From Serratia sp. FDAARGOS_506 (GTDB lineage Bacteria > Pseudomonadota > Gammaproteobacteria > Enterobacterales > Enterobacteriaceae), in the NCBI RefSeq assembly GCF_003812745.1, contig NZ_CP033831.1:4340001-4404000 (forward strand): DNA of 64,000 nucleotides. Direction: 5' to 3'. Positions within the stretch are counted from its first letter, which is position 1; the number at the start of each line of letters is the position of its first letter. Below are positions 7,838-16,094 of the stretch, in pieces. The notes below the pieces were generated by a model that was not told where the DNA came from, ran no database searches, and saw only the letters and a program-made list of their open reading frames with translations. The position numbers and the translations under genes are program-made.

Positions 7838-8740
7838 TTATACCGAGAAGAATATCGCCGCGGCGATCCCCCCGAACAAAATCCATTTGATGATGTAATA
7901 ACCGGTGCGGTTCCAGGCCTTCAGGCGTTTCCCCACCCGGCGTATCGCATAGATGTATTTGAACATCTTGTTGACGCCGCCGGTGCGATCGCCCTCTTCG
8001 TTAGGCGCGGTGGCGGCGCTCATCAAATTGCGCCCCAGCCAGTGGTTAACCGCCTGCGCCCAGCGATAACGCATCGGCCGTTCGATGTCGCAGAACAGGA
8101 TCAGACGATTCTGCCCGCTCTGATTTTCCGCGTAGTGCAGGTAAGTTTCATCGAACATCACGCCTTCACCGTCGCGCCAGCTGTAGCGCTCGCCGTCCAC
8201 CTCAATGAAGCAGCGGTCATCGTTGGGGGTAATCAGCCCCAGGTGATAACGCAGCGAACCGGCGTAAGGATCGCGGTGGCGCGGCAAACGGCTGCCGTCC
8301 GGCAGTTCGGCGAACATCGCCGCCTTGACCGAAGGCAAGCTGCGCAGCAATTCCGTGGTCTGCGGGCACAGGGTCATGGCGGAAGGATGGCTGTCTTCAT
8401 ACCATTTCAGGTAGAAGCGCTTCCAACCGGTCTTGAAGAACGAGTTGAAACCGGCGTCGTTGAATTGATCGGACGCTTTGATCTGCTGGATCTCCATCAG
8501 CTTCTGTCCTTCGTCGCGGATGGTTTCCCAATTCTCCCGCAGTACCGCCAGCTCAGGGAACTGCTCCGGCTTCAGGTACGGCGTGGTCGGCACGCGGGAA
8601 AACAGATACATGAAGACGTTCAGCGGTGCGGTAAAGGTGGAATGGTCAGACAGCTGACGCCACACGTTGTAGCGAACCCGTCCGCGGTAATGCACATAGA
8701 CGACGCATAAAATAAGCAAAATCAGAATGATATATTTCAT
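7838..8740 (-). CDS. lpxO: Lipid A 2-hydroxylase LpxO (Fe2+/2-oxoglutarate dioxygenase)
   Basis: Inner-membrane enzyme of 300 residues that adds a 2-hydroxyl to a secondary acyl chain of lipid A. An N-terminal membrane anchor covers residues 1-18 and a C-terminal hydrophobic helix covers about 280-300. Between them is the aspartyl/asparaginyl beta-hydroxylase fold: the iron ligands appear as HRD in RLPRHRDPYAG (near 155) and a distal His in DETYLHYAEN (near 200), with an Arg for 2-oxoglutarate after it. Found in Salmonella, Klebsiella and Serratia but absent from E. coli K-12. The 5' leader can form two hairpins (8771-8833). Confidence 0.93.
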   Translation of the reverse strand: MKYIILILLILCVVYVHYRGRVRYNVWRQLSDHSTFTAPLNVFMYLFSRVPTTPYLKPEQFPELAVLRENWETIRDEGQKLMEIQQIKASDQFNDAGFNSFFKTGWKRFYLKWYEDSHPSAMTLCPQTTELLRSLPSVKAAMFAELPDGSRLPRHRDPYAGSLRYHLGLITPNDDRCFIEVDGERYSWRDGEGVMFDETYLHYAENQSGQNRLILFCDIERPMRYRWAQAVNHWLGRNLMSAATAPNEEGDRTGGVNKMFKYIYAIRRVGKRLKAWNRTGYYIIKWILFGGIAAAIFFSV

Positions 8741-8770
8741 GTTTGAATCGCATCAAGAACCCACACGCAA

Positions 8771-8833
8771 TGCGCCGCACGGCGCACACCCCAGATAGTG
8801 TCCTTTTGGCGGCGCACGCAAGTTGCGCGCCAA
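8771..8833 (-). repeat. Two inverted repeats in the lpxO 5' leader
   Basis: TGCGCCG / CGGCGCA (8771-8777 and 8780-8786, 2-base loop) and TTGGCgGCGCA / TGCGCGCCAA (8806-8816 and 8824-8833, one bulged G, 7-base loop). Both lie within 100 bases upstream of the lpxO ATG and have no T run, so they look like leader structures or protein sites. Confidence 0.5.
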
Positions 8834-8933
8834 TCTGGAACCCACTAATCATTAACGCTAACTCAACGAAAATCTATACAAAAAGCCACAATAATTTACA
8901 CAAAGGTTAAACGAGAAGGGAAATTGCGCAGAT

Positions 8934-8961
8934 AAAAAAGGCCGCCGAGGCGACCTTTTTT
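8934..8961 (-). terminator. Rho-independent terminator of phoH
   Basis: A-rich/GC stem AAAAAAGGcCGCC / GGCGaCCTTTTTT (one mismatch) with a short loop, with a T run on both strands. It begins 15 bases past the phoH stop. Confidence 0.85.
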
Positions 8962-8975
8962 CAGTAGCGGATAGG

Positions 8976-9764
8976 TTAACTGTAAGCGTTGAGCGTGCGC
9001 TGGCACAAAGCGGAGCGTACGCAGTCCTGTTTTTCAAAGCGGATGACGCCGATCATCTCGTCCTCTTCGAAGCGCTCCAATGCATCGCTGAGGCCGGATT
9101 TCACGCCGCGCGGCAAGTCGCACTGGGTCACGTCGCCGTTAACGATAACCGTCACGTTTTCACCCAGGCGGGTCAGGAACATTTTCATCTGGCTGGCGGT
9201 GACGTTCTGGGCTTCATCCAGGATAACGACCGCATTTTCGAAGGTGCGCCCGCGCATATAAGCGAACGGCGCAATCTCTACCTTGCCGATTTCCGGGCGC
9301 AGGCAGTACTGCATAAAGGAGGAACCCAAACGGCGCACCAGAATGTCATACACCGGGCGGAAATAAGGCGCGAATTTTTCGGAGATATCACCCGGCAAGA
9401 AACCGAGGTCTTCATCCGCCTGCAAAACAGGACGGGTAACGATAATCCGATCCACCTCTTTATGGATCAGCGCCTCCGCCGCCTTGGCGGCGCTGATGAA
9501 TGTTTTGCCGCAGCCGGCTTCGCCGGTGGCGAAAATCAGCTGCTTATTCTCTATGGCTGATAAGTAATGACCCTGAGCTTCGGTTCTAGCCTCGATGGGT
9601 GAGCTATCGCGCTTGTCTCGCGCCATGCCGATAGACTCGACTCCCCCCATTTGCACCAGCGAGGTCACAGACTCTTCTTCCAGCTGGCGATGACTACGAG
9701 CGTCACGACGAATAACGCGTTTCGCTTCACGACGTGCTTTGATCACTGCTTTCTGTCTACCCAT
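8976..9764 (-). CDS. phoH: PhoH-like P-loop ATPase
   Basis: Cytosolic protein of 262 residues with one P-loop ATPase domain: Walker A GEAGCGKT near residue 80 and Walker B VVILDEAQN near 170, and the PhoH-type THVTRPVLQADEDLGFLPG-like region between them. A basic N-terminal tail (residues 1-30) precedes it. E. coli PhoH is longer (354) but is phosphate-regulated and sits in the same place beside efeUOB and putAP, so synteny supports the name. Its molecular job is not settled; RNA-related ATPase functions have been proposed for the family. Confidence 0.88.
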   Translation of the reverse strand: MGRQKAVIKARREAKRVIRRDARSHRQLEEESVTSLVQMGGVESIGMARDKRDSSPIEARTEAQGHYLSAIENKQLIFATGEAGCGKTFISAAKAAEALIHKEVDRIIVTRPVLQADEDLGFLPGDISEKFAPYFRPVYDILVRRLGSSFMQYCLRPEIGKVEIAPFAYMRGRTFENAVVILDEAQNVTASQMKMFLTRLGENVTVIVNGDVTQCDLPRGVKSGLSDALERFEEDEMIGVIRFEKQDCVRSALCQRTLNAYS

Positions 9765-10442
9765 AGTGGCACCTTACAGTTTGTTTCACCTACCGCAACG
9801 GCCGGGCCGCGCGATTATGTTTCACACACGTATTAGGTTTTGGCCTCCTCCGAGCCAATAAGAGCCAAGGGACAAGGTGAATCGACGGCAACGCTTAAGC
9901 GCCGTGTCTTCACGGGACAACGCGGACTGCATCAATAAACGTGGAGTAAAAAGTGATGAGATTCGATAGCGATAAGAGTGCGGGGTTGCCGGTAAAAGAG
10001 AGTCGGAGAGAGAACCCTCGTTACAACGAGAAATCAGGGGAGATGTGTTATTTTTTCTTTCCAGCCCAACCAAGGACTTTACCATTAGCGATCCCCGCAG
10101 TGATATTTACAGCTTCAAGCTGTGCACCGTGTGAAAACTACCGCCAGATGATTACAGTATAATGACATTCAATCCTGTCGCGTTACTAAAATGTAAAAAA
10201 ATTTTATATGTTTTGTTTTTAGTGAGCGCAAAAACACTATATCACGCTCGGCACGTCATTCCATAAAAATTTTAATCACATTAATATCAATAAATTACAA
10301 TTAAAAACCGCAAATGACACTTTGGTTTTATGATTAAATTTTGCACAATCTAAAGTCGGCGGGTCGTTCAGATTTTTTAATCCGCAGGCGAAGGATTGAA
10401 TTGAACTCCGTCGCTTAATGTCCGGGTAATAAGCAAGCTAAA
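9765..10442. other. Long intergenic region upstream of phoH
   Basis: About 680 bases between the divergent-side of phoH and the end of efeB. Short frames here have unlike-coding composition. The left part is mixed, the right part (from about 10180) is strongly AT-rich. Small hairpins occur (for example CTCGTT / AACGAG at 10016-10029). It must hold the phoH promoter; a small RNA is possible but no clear promoter-terminator pair is visible. Confidence 0.5.
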
Positions 10443-10471
10443 GTAAAACGAGGCGGGAGATCCCGCCTCGT
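10443..10471 (-). terminator. Rho-independent terminator of efeUOB
   Basis: Perfect 11-bp stem ACGAGGCGGGA / TCCCGCCTCGT with a 2-base spacer, followed on the minus strand by TTTT. Eleven bases past the efeB stop. Confidence 0.9.
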
Positions 10472-10481
10472 CATTGCGCAC

Positions 10482-11780
10482 TCAGGCCTTGAGCAGGCCG
10501 CTGGCCAAATAGTCGCCGCTCTCTTTCACGCCCGGCAATACGAAGAAATATCCGCCGCCGATCGGCTTGATGTATTCTTCCAGCGCTTCGCCGTTGAGCC
10601 TTTTTTGCACCGTCAGGAATCCTTTCTCCAGATCGGCCTGATAGCAGACGAACAGCAGCCCCATTTCCAGCTGCCCGGCATTGGAAACGCCAAGGGAATA
10701 GCTGTAGCCACGCCGCAGCATCAGGTTGCTTTGGCTTTCCGGCGTGCGGGGGTTAGCCAACCGGATGTGCGCATCCATCGGGATCACCTTGCCGTCGGGA
10801 TCGTTCGCGTAGTTCGGCTCGTCATGTTCATGCTTCATGCCAAGCGGCGCGCCGCTGTGCTTTTCGCGACCGAAAATGGTTTCCTGCTCCTGCAGCGGCG
10901 TACGATCCCAAAACTCGACGCGGAAGCGAATAATGCGCGCCGCCTGATAGCTGCCGCCCACCGTCCACGCCGGCTCGCCGACATTGTCGCCGACCCACAC
11001 CACCTTATCCATCAACGGTTTGTCGTCGGTTTTCGGGTTGGCGGTGCCGTCTTTGAAGCCCAGCAGGTTAATCGGCGTCTCTTTGCCTTTGCTGCGCGCC
11101 GCGTGCGCGGAAATAAACCCTTCCCGCTTCCAGCGCACGCTGAGCAAATCCGGAGAATGCTTGATAATATCGCGCAACGCGTGGATTACCGTTTCATTGG
11201 TGTTAGCGCAGATCTGCAGCAGTAGATCGCCGTGGCAAAGCCCGGCGTCCAACGCATCGTTGGGGAAACGAGTCATTTTCTGCAACCGCAGCGGTTTTTG
11301 CGCCTGCAGGCCAAAGCGCTCGTCGAACAGCGACGCGCCGACCGAGACGGTGATGGTCAGGTTATCCGGGTAAATCTCCGGCCCCATGATGCCGGAATCG
11401 AGCGGCGGTAGCTTGGCATCCACTTCCGGTGCCTTGCCGCCGTGGGTCAGGAAGGCAATGCGGTCGGTCAGGAGCCGGAACAGCCGCTCCAGGTCCGCTT
11501 TACTGGTCGCCAGCACGTCGAACGCCACCAGCATCATCGCCGCCTGTTGCGGGGTCAGCACCCCGGCCTGATGGCGGCCATAAAACGGCTGTTTCTGCCA
11601 GCGCTCATCCTGCGGTGCCGCCACCGGTTCCGCCGCTTTGTCCGCCGCCTGCACCAGACGGCCACTACCCAGCGCCAGCGCGCTCAGTCCCAGCCCCTGC
11701 AGTAAACGGCGGCGTGAAGGGGATGCAGCTCCTTGAAAGTGCGGATGAGGCCCATTATTCGGGCCTGCCTTGTTGCTCAT
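10482..11780 (-). CDS. efeB: EfeB, haem-dependent DyP-type peroxidase / deferrochelatase
   Basis: Periplasmic haem peroxidase of 432 residues, the third part of the EfeUOB iron uptake system. It carries a twin-arginine signal ([19 protein letters not shown], residues 22-40), so it is exported folded. The DyP signature GFKDGTANP lies near residue 250 and the proximal His region follows in the C-terminal half. GAGG lies about 9 bases before the ATG. It follows efeO by 11 bases and is the last gene of the operon. Confidence 0.95.
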   Translation of the reverse strand: MSNKAGPNNGPHPHFQGAASPSRRRLLQGLGLSALALGSGRLVQAADKAAEPVAAPQDERWQKQPFYGRHQAGVLTPQQAAMMLVAFDVLATSKADLERLFRLLTDRIAFLTHGGKAPEVDAKLPPLDSGIMGPEIYPDNLTITVSVGASLFDERFGLQAQKPLRLQKMTRFPNDALDAGLCHGDLLLQICANTNETVIHALRDIIKHSPDLLSVRWKREGFISAHAARSKGKETPINLLGFKDGTANPKTDDKPLMDKVVWVGDNVGEPAWTVGGSYQAARIIRFRVEFWDRTPLQEQETIFGREKHSGAPLGMKHEHDEPNYANDPDGKVIPMDAHIRLANPRTPESQSNLMLRRGYSYSLGVSNAGQLEMGLLFVCYQADLEKGFLTVQKRLNGEALEEYIKPIGGGYFFVLPGVKESGDYLASGLLKA

Positions 11781-11791
11781 AACCGTATGCC

Positions 11792-12928
11792 TCAGTCCAA
11801 ACCCAATACGCCGCGCAGTTGGGAAAGATCTTCCGCCAGCGTGGTGATCGGCCCTTTCAAGGCATTGCGGTCGGCATCGGTCAGCTTCTCATAGGACTCA
11901 TACCCCTCTTTGGTTTGGTACTTCACCAAAATGGTGTCCACGGTTTTGAAGTTGGCGTCGATCTTGTCCAGCAGCGGCTTGTTGGCCTTGAGCAACAGCG
12001 GGCGCAGCAGGTTGACGATCTTCTGCGCGCCGTCGACGTTGGCCTGGAAATCCCACAGGTCGGTGCGGCTGTAACGATCTTCTTCACCGCTGATCTTGCT
12101 GGCCGCCACTTCTTCGATCAACCCGGCTGCGCCGCCCACCACCTTGCTCGGCGGGAAGGTCAGTTCACCCACGCGCTTTTGCAGTTCAACGGTGTCCTGA
12201 TACAGACGATCGGCATATTTGCCCATGTCTTTGGTCGAGTTATCGGCAAACAGCGCCTTCTCCAGACGGTGGAAACCGGTGAAATTCGGATCCGCCGATT
12301 TCTTCTCGTAATCGTCTTCACGGGCGTCGATACTGCCGTCCAGATCGGAGAACAGCTCGGCGATCGGCTCGATGCGCTCATAGTGCTGGCGGGTCGGCGC
12401 GTACAGCTTGCGCGCTTGTTCCACGTTGCCGGCCTTCACCGCGTCGGTGAACAGCTTGGTCTGTTTCACCAGCCCGTCGACTTCTTTGATGACGTAGACT
12501 TTGTATTCAGCGATCGGGCCAACCAGATCCAGCGCGTTCGGTTTGCCGTCGGTGGCGCCGTTGGTTGCCGCGGTGACGGTCAGTTTGCCTTTCGGGTTGC
12601 TCAGCAGCCCGCAGGTCATGTCATATTCGCCCGCTTCCAGCGTGGCGGTCATTTTCTGGGTGAAGCCCGGCGCGATGTTTTCGCGCTCTTCCACCACCAT
12701 CACCCCTTTCAGGATTTCCCATTCGACGTTTTTCTGGCTGGTGTTATGCACCACAAACTGCGTCTTGCCGGCCGGCACCGTCAGCTGCATCGGTTCGCAC
12801 TGCTTGTCGTTAACCGTAACCTTGACCTGCGGCACGTCCGCCGCCAACGCGTCGATGCTCAGCGCAAACGCCGGGATAGCCAGTAATGCTGCGTGCAACG
12901 CCTTACGGCGAAATAACGGAGTAGACAT
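11792..12928 (-). CDS. efeO: EfeO, periplasmic iron-binding cupredoxin/imelysin protein
   Basis: Periplasmic protein of 378 residues (E. coli 375). After a signal peptide (residues 1-29, ending DALA) comes a cupredoxin-like domain (about 32-125, with [15 protein letters not shown] and a Met/Cys pair in EYDMTCGLL). The M75 imelysin-like domain follows (about 145-375) with the HxxE iron motif in [16 protein letters not shown] lies 7 bases before the chosen ATG. Another ATG 21 bases upstream overlaps the efeU stop (TAATG) and would add seven residues; coupling makes that start possible too. Confidence 0.94.
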   Translation of the reverse strand: MSTPLFRRKALHAALLAIPAFALSIDALAADVPQVKVTVNDKQCEPMQLTVPAGKTQFVVHNTSQKNVEWEILKGVMVVEERENIAPGFTQKMTATLEAGEYDMTCGLLSNPKGKLTVTAATNGATDGKPNALDLVGPIAEYKVYVIKEVDGLVKQTKLFTDAVKAGNVEQARKLYAPTRQHYERIEPIAELFSDLDGSIDAREDDYEKKSADPNFTGFHRLEKALFADNSTKDMGKYADRLYQDTVELQKRVGELTFPPSKVVGGAAGLIEEVAASKISGEEDRYSRTDLWDFQANVDGAQKIVNLLRPLLLKANKPLLDKIDANFKTVDTILVKYQTKEGYESYEKLTDADRNALKGPITTLAEDLSQLRGVLGLD

Positions 12929-12948
12929 ACGAGATTCCCTATTAAACA

Positions 12949-13794
12949 TTAATGATTGATTTTACGTTGCGCCGGGGCCGCTGCCGGCTCCGCGCGCTGC
13001 GGCAGGAAAAAGAAAATCAGCGCCGGGATCAGATACAGGAAGTAGACCGCCACTTCGCTGACCGTCGGCGCTTCCTGGTACCCGAGAATGCCTTCCAGCA
13101 GGGTGCCGAACAGCGAATGGGTCGACAGGGTGCCGCTGAAATCGAAGGCGATGTCCTGGAAGTGGTTCCACAAGCCGGCTTCGTGGAAGGCGCGGATCGC
13201 CCCGGCGGCCAGGCCGGCGGCGACGAACAGAATGAACAGGCTGGTCCATTTGAAGAATTTGGCCAGGTGCAGCTTCACCCCGCCCCAATAAATCATCATC
13301 CCCAGCACGATGGCGGCCACCAGGCCGAGCACCGCGCCGATCGGCGCCGCAGCGCCCACGTCTTGCTGAAACGCCGCCAGCAGGAAGAACACCGACTCCA
13401 ACCCTTCGCGCGCCACGGCGAAGAACACCATCGCCACCAGCGCCCAGCCCTGCCCTTTACCGGCGTTGAGCGCCTGATCGATCGCCCCTTCCAGATGCAC
13501 CTTGACCGACTTGGAGACTTTACGCATCCAGAACACCATATAGGTGAGGATCACCACCGCCACCACCGCCACGATGCCTTCGAACAGCTCCTGCTGTTTC
13601 TGCGGGAACTCGCCGGTGGTTTCATTGATGAAGATGCCGAGCGCCAGACACAGCGCCGCAGCGACTATCACGCCGATCCACACCGCGCCCAGCCATTGGC
13701 TGCGCTGCGTGCGTTTCAGGTAGCTGGCGATCAGGCTGACGATCAGCGCGGCCTCCAGACCCTCACGGAACATGATAAGAAAGGGAACGAACAT
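12949..13794 (-). CDS. efeU: EfeU, high-affinity ferrous iron permease (FTR1/OFeT family)
   Basis: Inner-membrane permease of 281 residues with seven predicted spans. Both REXXE iron-transfer motifs are present and intact: FREGLEAALI (about 10-19) and AREGLESVFF (about 128-137). The E. coli K-12 copy is frameshifted, but this one is full length, so the system should be functional. First gene of efeUOB, with a Fur box about 90 bases upstream; its stop overlaps an ATG in the efeO leader. Confidence 0.95.
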   Translation of the reverse strand: MFVPFLIMFREGLEAALIVSLIASYLKRTQRSQWLGAVWIGVIVAAALCLALGIFINETTGEFPQKQQELFEGIVAVVAVVILTYMVFWMRKVSKSVKVHLEGAIDQALNAGKGQGWALVAMVFFAVAREGLESVFFLLAAFQQDVGAAAPIGAVLGLVAAIVLGMMIYWGGVKLHLAKFFKWTSLFILFVAAGLAAGAIRAFHEAGLWNHFQDIAFDFSGTLSTHSLFGTLLEGILGYQEAPTVSEVAVYFLYLIPALIFFFLPQRAEPAAAPAQRKINH

Positions 13795-13883
13795 AACTAA
13801 TCACCCCTGAAAAGACCGCGGCGGCAGAGAAAACCGGCTCGCAATGAGCCGCGGCGAGTATGTAAAGAAACGTAAAATACAAC

Positions 13884-13902
13884 GAGAGTGATTATCATTC
13901 TG
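13884..13902. promoter_or_regulatory. Fur box upstream of efeU
   Basis: On the minus strand CAGAATGATAATCACTCTC matches the 19-base Fur consensus at 15 positions. It lies 90 bases before the efeU ATG, consistent with iron repression of efeUOB. Confidence 0.85.
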
Positions 13903-13989
13903 CCAAAAAGAAATACAAGAGGCGCAAGCGTGATTTTTTCTAATCAAATGTCGCCAGGTGTTACAGCCGGGTGGTGGTGTTAAGCAGGC

Positions 13990-14016
13990 AAAAAAAAGGG
14001 CGCTCTGCGCGCCCTT
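13990..14016 (-). terminator. Rho-independent terminator of putP
   Basis: AAGGGCGC / GCGCCCTT stem with a 5-base loop, followed on the minus strand by T7. About 25 bases past the putP stop. Confidence 0.9.
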
Positions 14017-14038
14017 ACTGACTGACATCGAACGGCAG

Positions 14039-15523
14039 TTACACCGTTTTGTACTCGGCTTCCGCCTGATCGAAACGCTCGGTCATGGTGGCGGAAGGCT
14101 GGCGGCCCATCAGGCTCACTACCACGATGGCCAGGCAGCCCAGGATAAAGCCCGGGATGATTTCATACAGGCCCAGCCACTCGTACTGTTTCCAGACAAT
14201 TACCGTCACTGCACCGACCAGCATACCGGCCAGCGCACCGTTACGGGTCATGCGCGACCACATCACCGAAATCAGCACAACCGGGCCGAAGGCGGCGCCG
14301 AAACCGGCCCAGGCGTAGCTCACCAGGCCCAGCACGCGGTTCTCCGGGTTGGCCGCCAATGCGATGGCGATCAACGCCACCACCAGCACCATCACGCGGC
14401 CGACCCACACCAGCTCGCGCTGGCTGGCGCCTTTGCGCAGGAACGCCTTATACAAATCTTCGGTGATCGCGCTGGAGCACACCAGCAGCTGGCAGCTCAG
14501 GGTACTCATGACCGCCGCCAGAATCGCCGACAGCAGCACGCCGGCCACCCATGGGTTGAACAGCAGCATCGCCAGTTCGATGAACACGCGTTCGCCGTTC
14601 TGCGACACGTTACCGGCTTGCTCCGGGTTGTTGGCGAAATAAGCGATCCCGAAGAAACCGACGGCGATGGTGCCGGCCAGGCACAGGATCATCCAGGTCA
14701 TACTGATGCGGCGCGCGCTGCGGATGGTGCGGTGAGAATCCGCCGCCATGAAACGCGCCAGGATGTGCGGCTGGCCGAAGTAGCCCAGGCCCCAACCCAG
14801 CAGCGACAGGATGGCGACAAAGTTCAGCCCCTTCAGCATGTCGAGGTTGGCCGGGTTCTGCGCCTGGATCACCAGCATCGAGGTATCGATGCCGCCGACG
14901 GCGAAGATCACGATCACCGGCGTCAGGATCAGCGCGAAAATCATCAGGCTGGCCTGCACGGTGTCGGTCCAGCTCACCGCCAGGAAACCGCCGATAAAGG
15001 TGTAGAGGATGGTCGCTGCGGCGCCGGCCCACAGGGCGGTTTCGTAGCTCATGCCGAAGGTGCTTTCGAACAGGCGCGCGCCGGCTACGATGCCGGAGGC
15101 GCAGTAAATGGTGAAGAACACCAGGATGACGATGGCCGAGATCACGCGCAGCAGCTTGCTGTTGTCTTCAAAGCGGCTGGTGAAATAGTCCGGCAGCGTC
15201 AGGGCGTTGTTGTTGGCTTCGGTATGTACGCGCAGCCTTCCTGCCACCAGCTTCCAGTTCAGGTAAGCGCCGATGGTCAGGCCGATAGCGATCCAGCTTT
15301 CGGAGATGCCGGAGAGGAAGATGGCGCCCGGCAGGCCCATCAGCAACCAGCCGCTCATGTCGGAAGCGCCGGCGGACAGCGCGGTCACCACGCTGCCCAA
15401 ACTGCGGCCGCCGAGAATATAGTCATCAAAGTTGTTGGTTGCCCGGTAGGCAAGCAGGCCGATCAGCACCATCCCGAAAATGTACACCAGGAAGGTCACC
15501 AGCATAGGTGTGCTCATTGTCAT
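14039..15523 (-). CDS. putP: Sodium/proline symporter PutP
   Basis: Inner-membrane transporter of 494 residues (E. coli 502), sodium:solute symporter family with 13 spans. The N-terminal segment (STPMLVTFLVYIFGM, then NFDDYILGGRSLG and SAGASDMSGWLLMGLPGA) carries the Asp and Ser/Gly-rich residues used in Na+ and proline binding in E. coli PutP. It ends a little shorter than E. coli's. It is divergent from putA across a 571-base control region with PutA operator motifs. Confidence 0.96.
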   Translation of the reverse strand: MTMSTPMLVTFLVYIFGMVLIGLLAYRATNNFDDYILGGRSLGSVVTALSAGASDMSGWLLMGLPGAIFLSGISESWIAIGLTIGAYLNWKLVAGRLRVHTEANNNALTLPDYFTSRFEDNSKLLRVISAIVILVFFTIYCASGIVAGARLFESTFGMSYETALWAGAAATILYTFIGGFLAVSWTDTVQASLMIFALILTPVIVIFAVGGIDTSMLVIQAQNPANLDMLKGLNFVAILSLLGWGLGYFGQPHILARFMAADSHRTIRSARRISMTWMILCLAGTIAVGFFGIAYFANNPEQAGNVSQNGERVFIELAMLLFNPWVAGVLLSAILAAVMSTLSCQLLVCSSAITEDLYKAFLRKGASQRELVWVGRVMVLVVALIAIALAANPENRVLGLVSYAWAGFGAAFGPVVLISVMWSRMTRNGALAGMLVGAVTVIVWKQYEWLGLYEIIPGFILGCLAIVVVSLMGRQPSATMTERFDQAEAEYKTV

Positions 15524-16014
15524 TTAATTCTCCACTTTCATTATTATTCGCGTTTCGCTCCGGCCAAGCCGGCGCCGGTAAACCCACGCGCAATGCATTT
15601 CACTGGCCGCCGCACCGGAACGTGGCGCAGCCTGCGAGCAAGTGCAGGTAAAATAGTTTCTGCCCGTAATTGTTGACCGTCGGTTATCCTAGATGAGCCT
15701 TTCATCAACCAACAAGATATTTAACAACAAAGTTACACAAAGTTTACCCTGCGTCACATTTACCGGGCCCAAAGGTTGCACTCACGACAAGCAAAATGAG
15801 TTGCACCTGGTTATTACCCTTATATAGCGCAAGGTAAAGCGTCTGCGGCAGCATAAACCCCGCCGCATTCGCTCAATAACGCAACATTCGTGCCAACTGC
15901 CCATGTTAAAAAATCGATGAAACTCACACTTCGCTCATCAGCCTGATTTAACAAGGTTGCACAAAGTTGCAACATGCAGGATATTGTCAGCATTCTTGAC
16001 ACCACACATCTCAC
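15524..16014. promoter_or_regulatory. put control region with PutA operator motifs
   Basis: In E. coli the PutA ribbon-helix-helix domain binds several sites with the core GTTGCA in this intergenic region and represses putP and putA until proline is present. Here GTTGCA occurs at 15775-15780, 15800-15805, 15956-15961 and 15966-15971, the last overlapping its reverse complement (TGCAAC, 15968-15973). They form two pairs about 160 bases apart. The arrangement supports the same autogenous control; the promoter elements themselves I cannot place firmly. Confidence 0.8.
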
Positions 16015-16072
16015 GAACCTATCCCAACAGGCTTTCCGACCTGCTGTTTGTCTAGCCTGATGGGATAGGTTC
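16015..16072 (+). repeat. Long inverted repeat in the putA leader
   Basis: GAACCTATCCCA (16015-16026) and TGGGATAGGTTC (16061-16072) are perfect complements. Inside them CAGGCT (16028-16033) pairs with AGCCTG (16054-16059), separated only by an A/A mismatch. The result is an 18-bp stem with one mismatch and a 20-base loop. It ends about 8 bases before the putA ribosome-binding site. No T run follows. Confidence 0.85.
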
Positions 16073-16094
16073 TAAACACAGGAGTTGGACAGGC

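Noticed and set aside
9822-10085. 87-codon minus-strand frame upstream of phoH
   Set aside because: No ribosome-binding site, unlike-coding codon use, no recognisable domain.
13958-15676. Very long open frame on the plus strand opposite putP
   Set aside because: It mirrors a clear symporter gene; its translation is His/Gln/Arg-rich with no domain. It is an effect of high GC.
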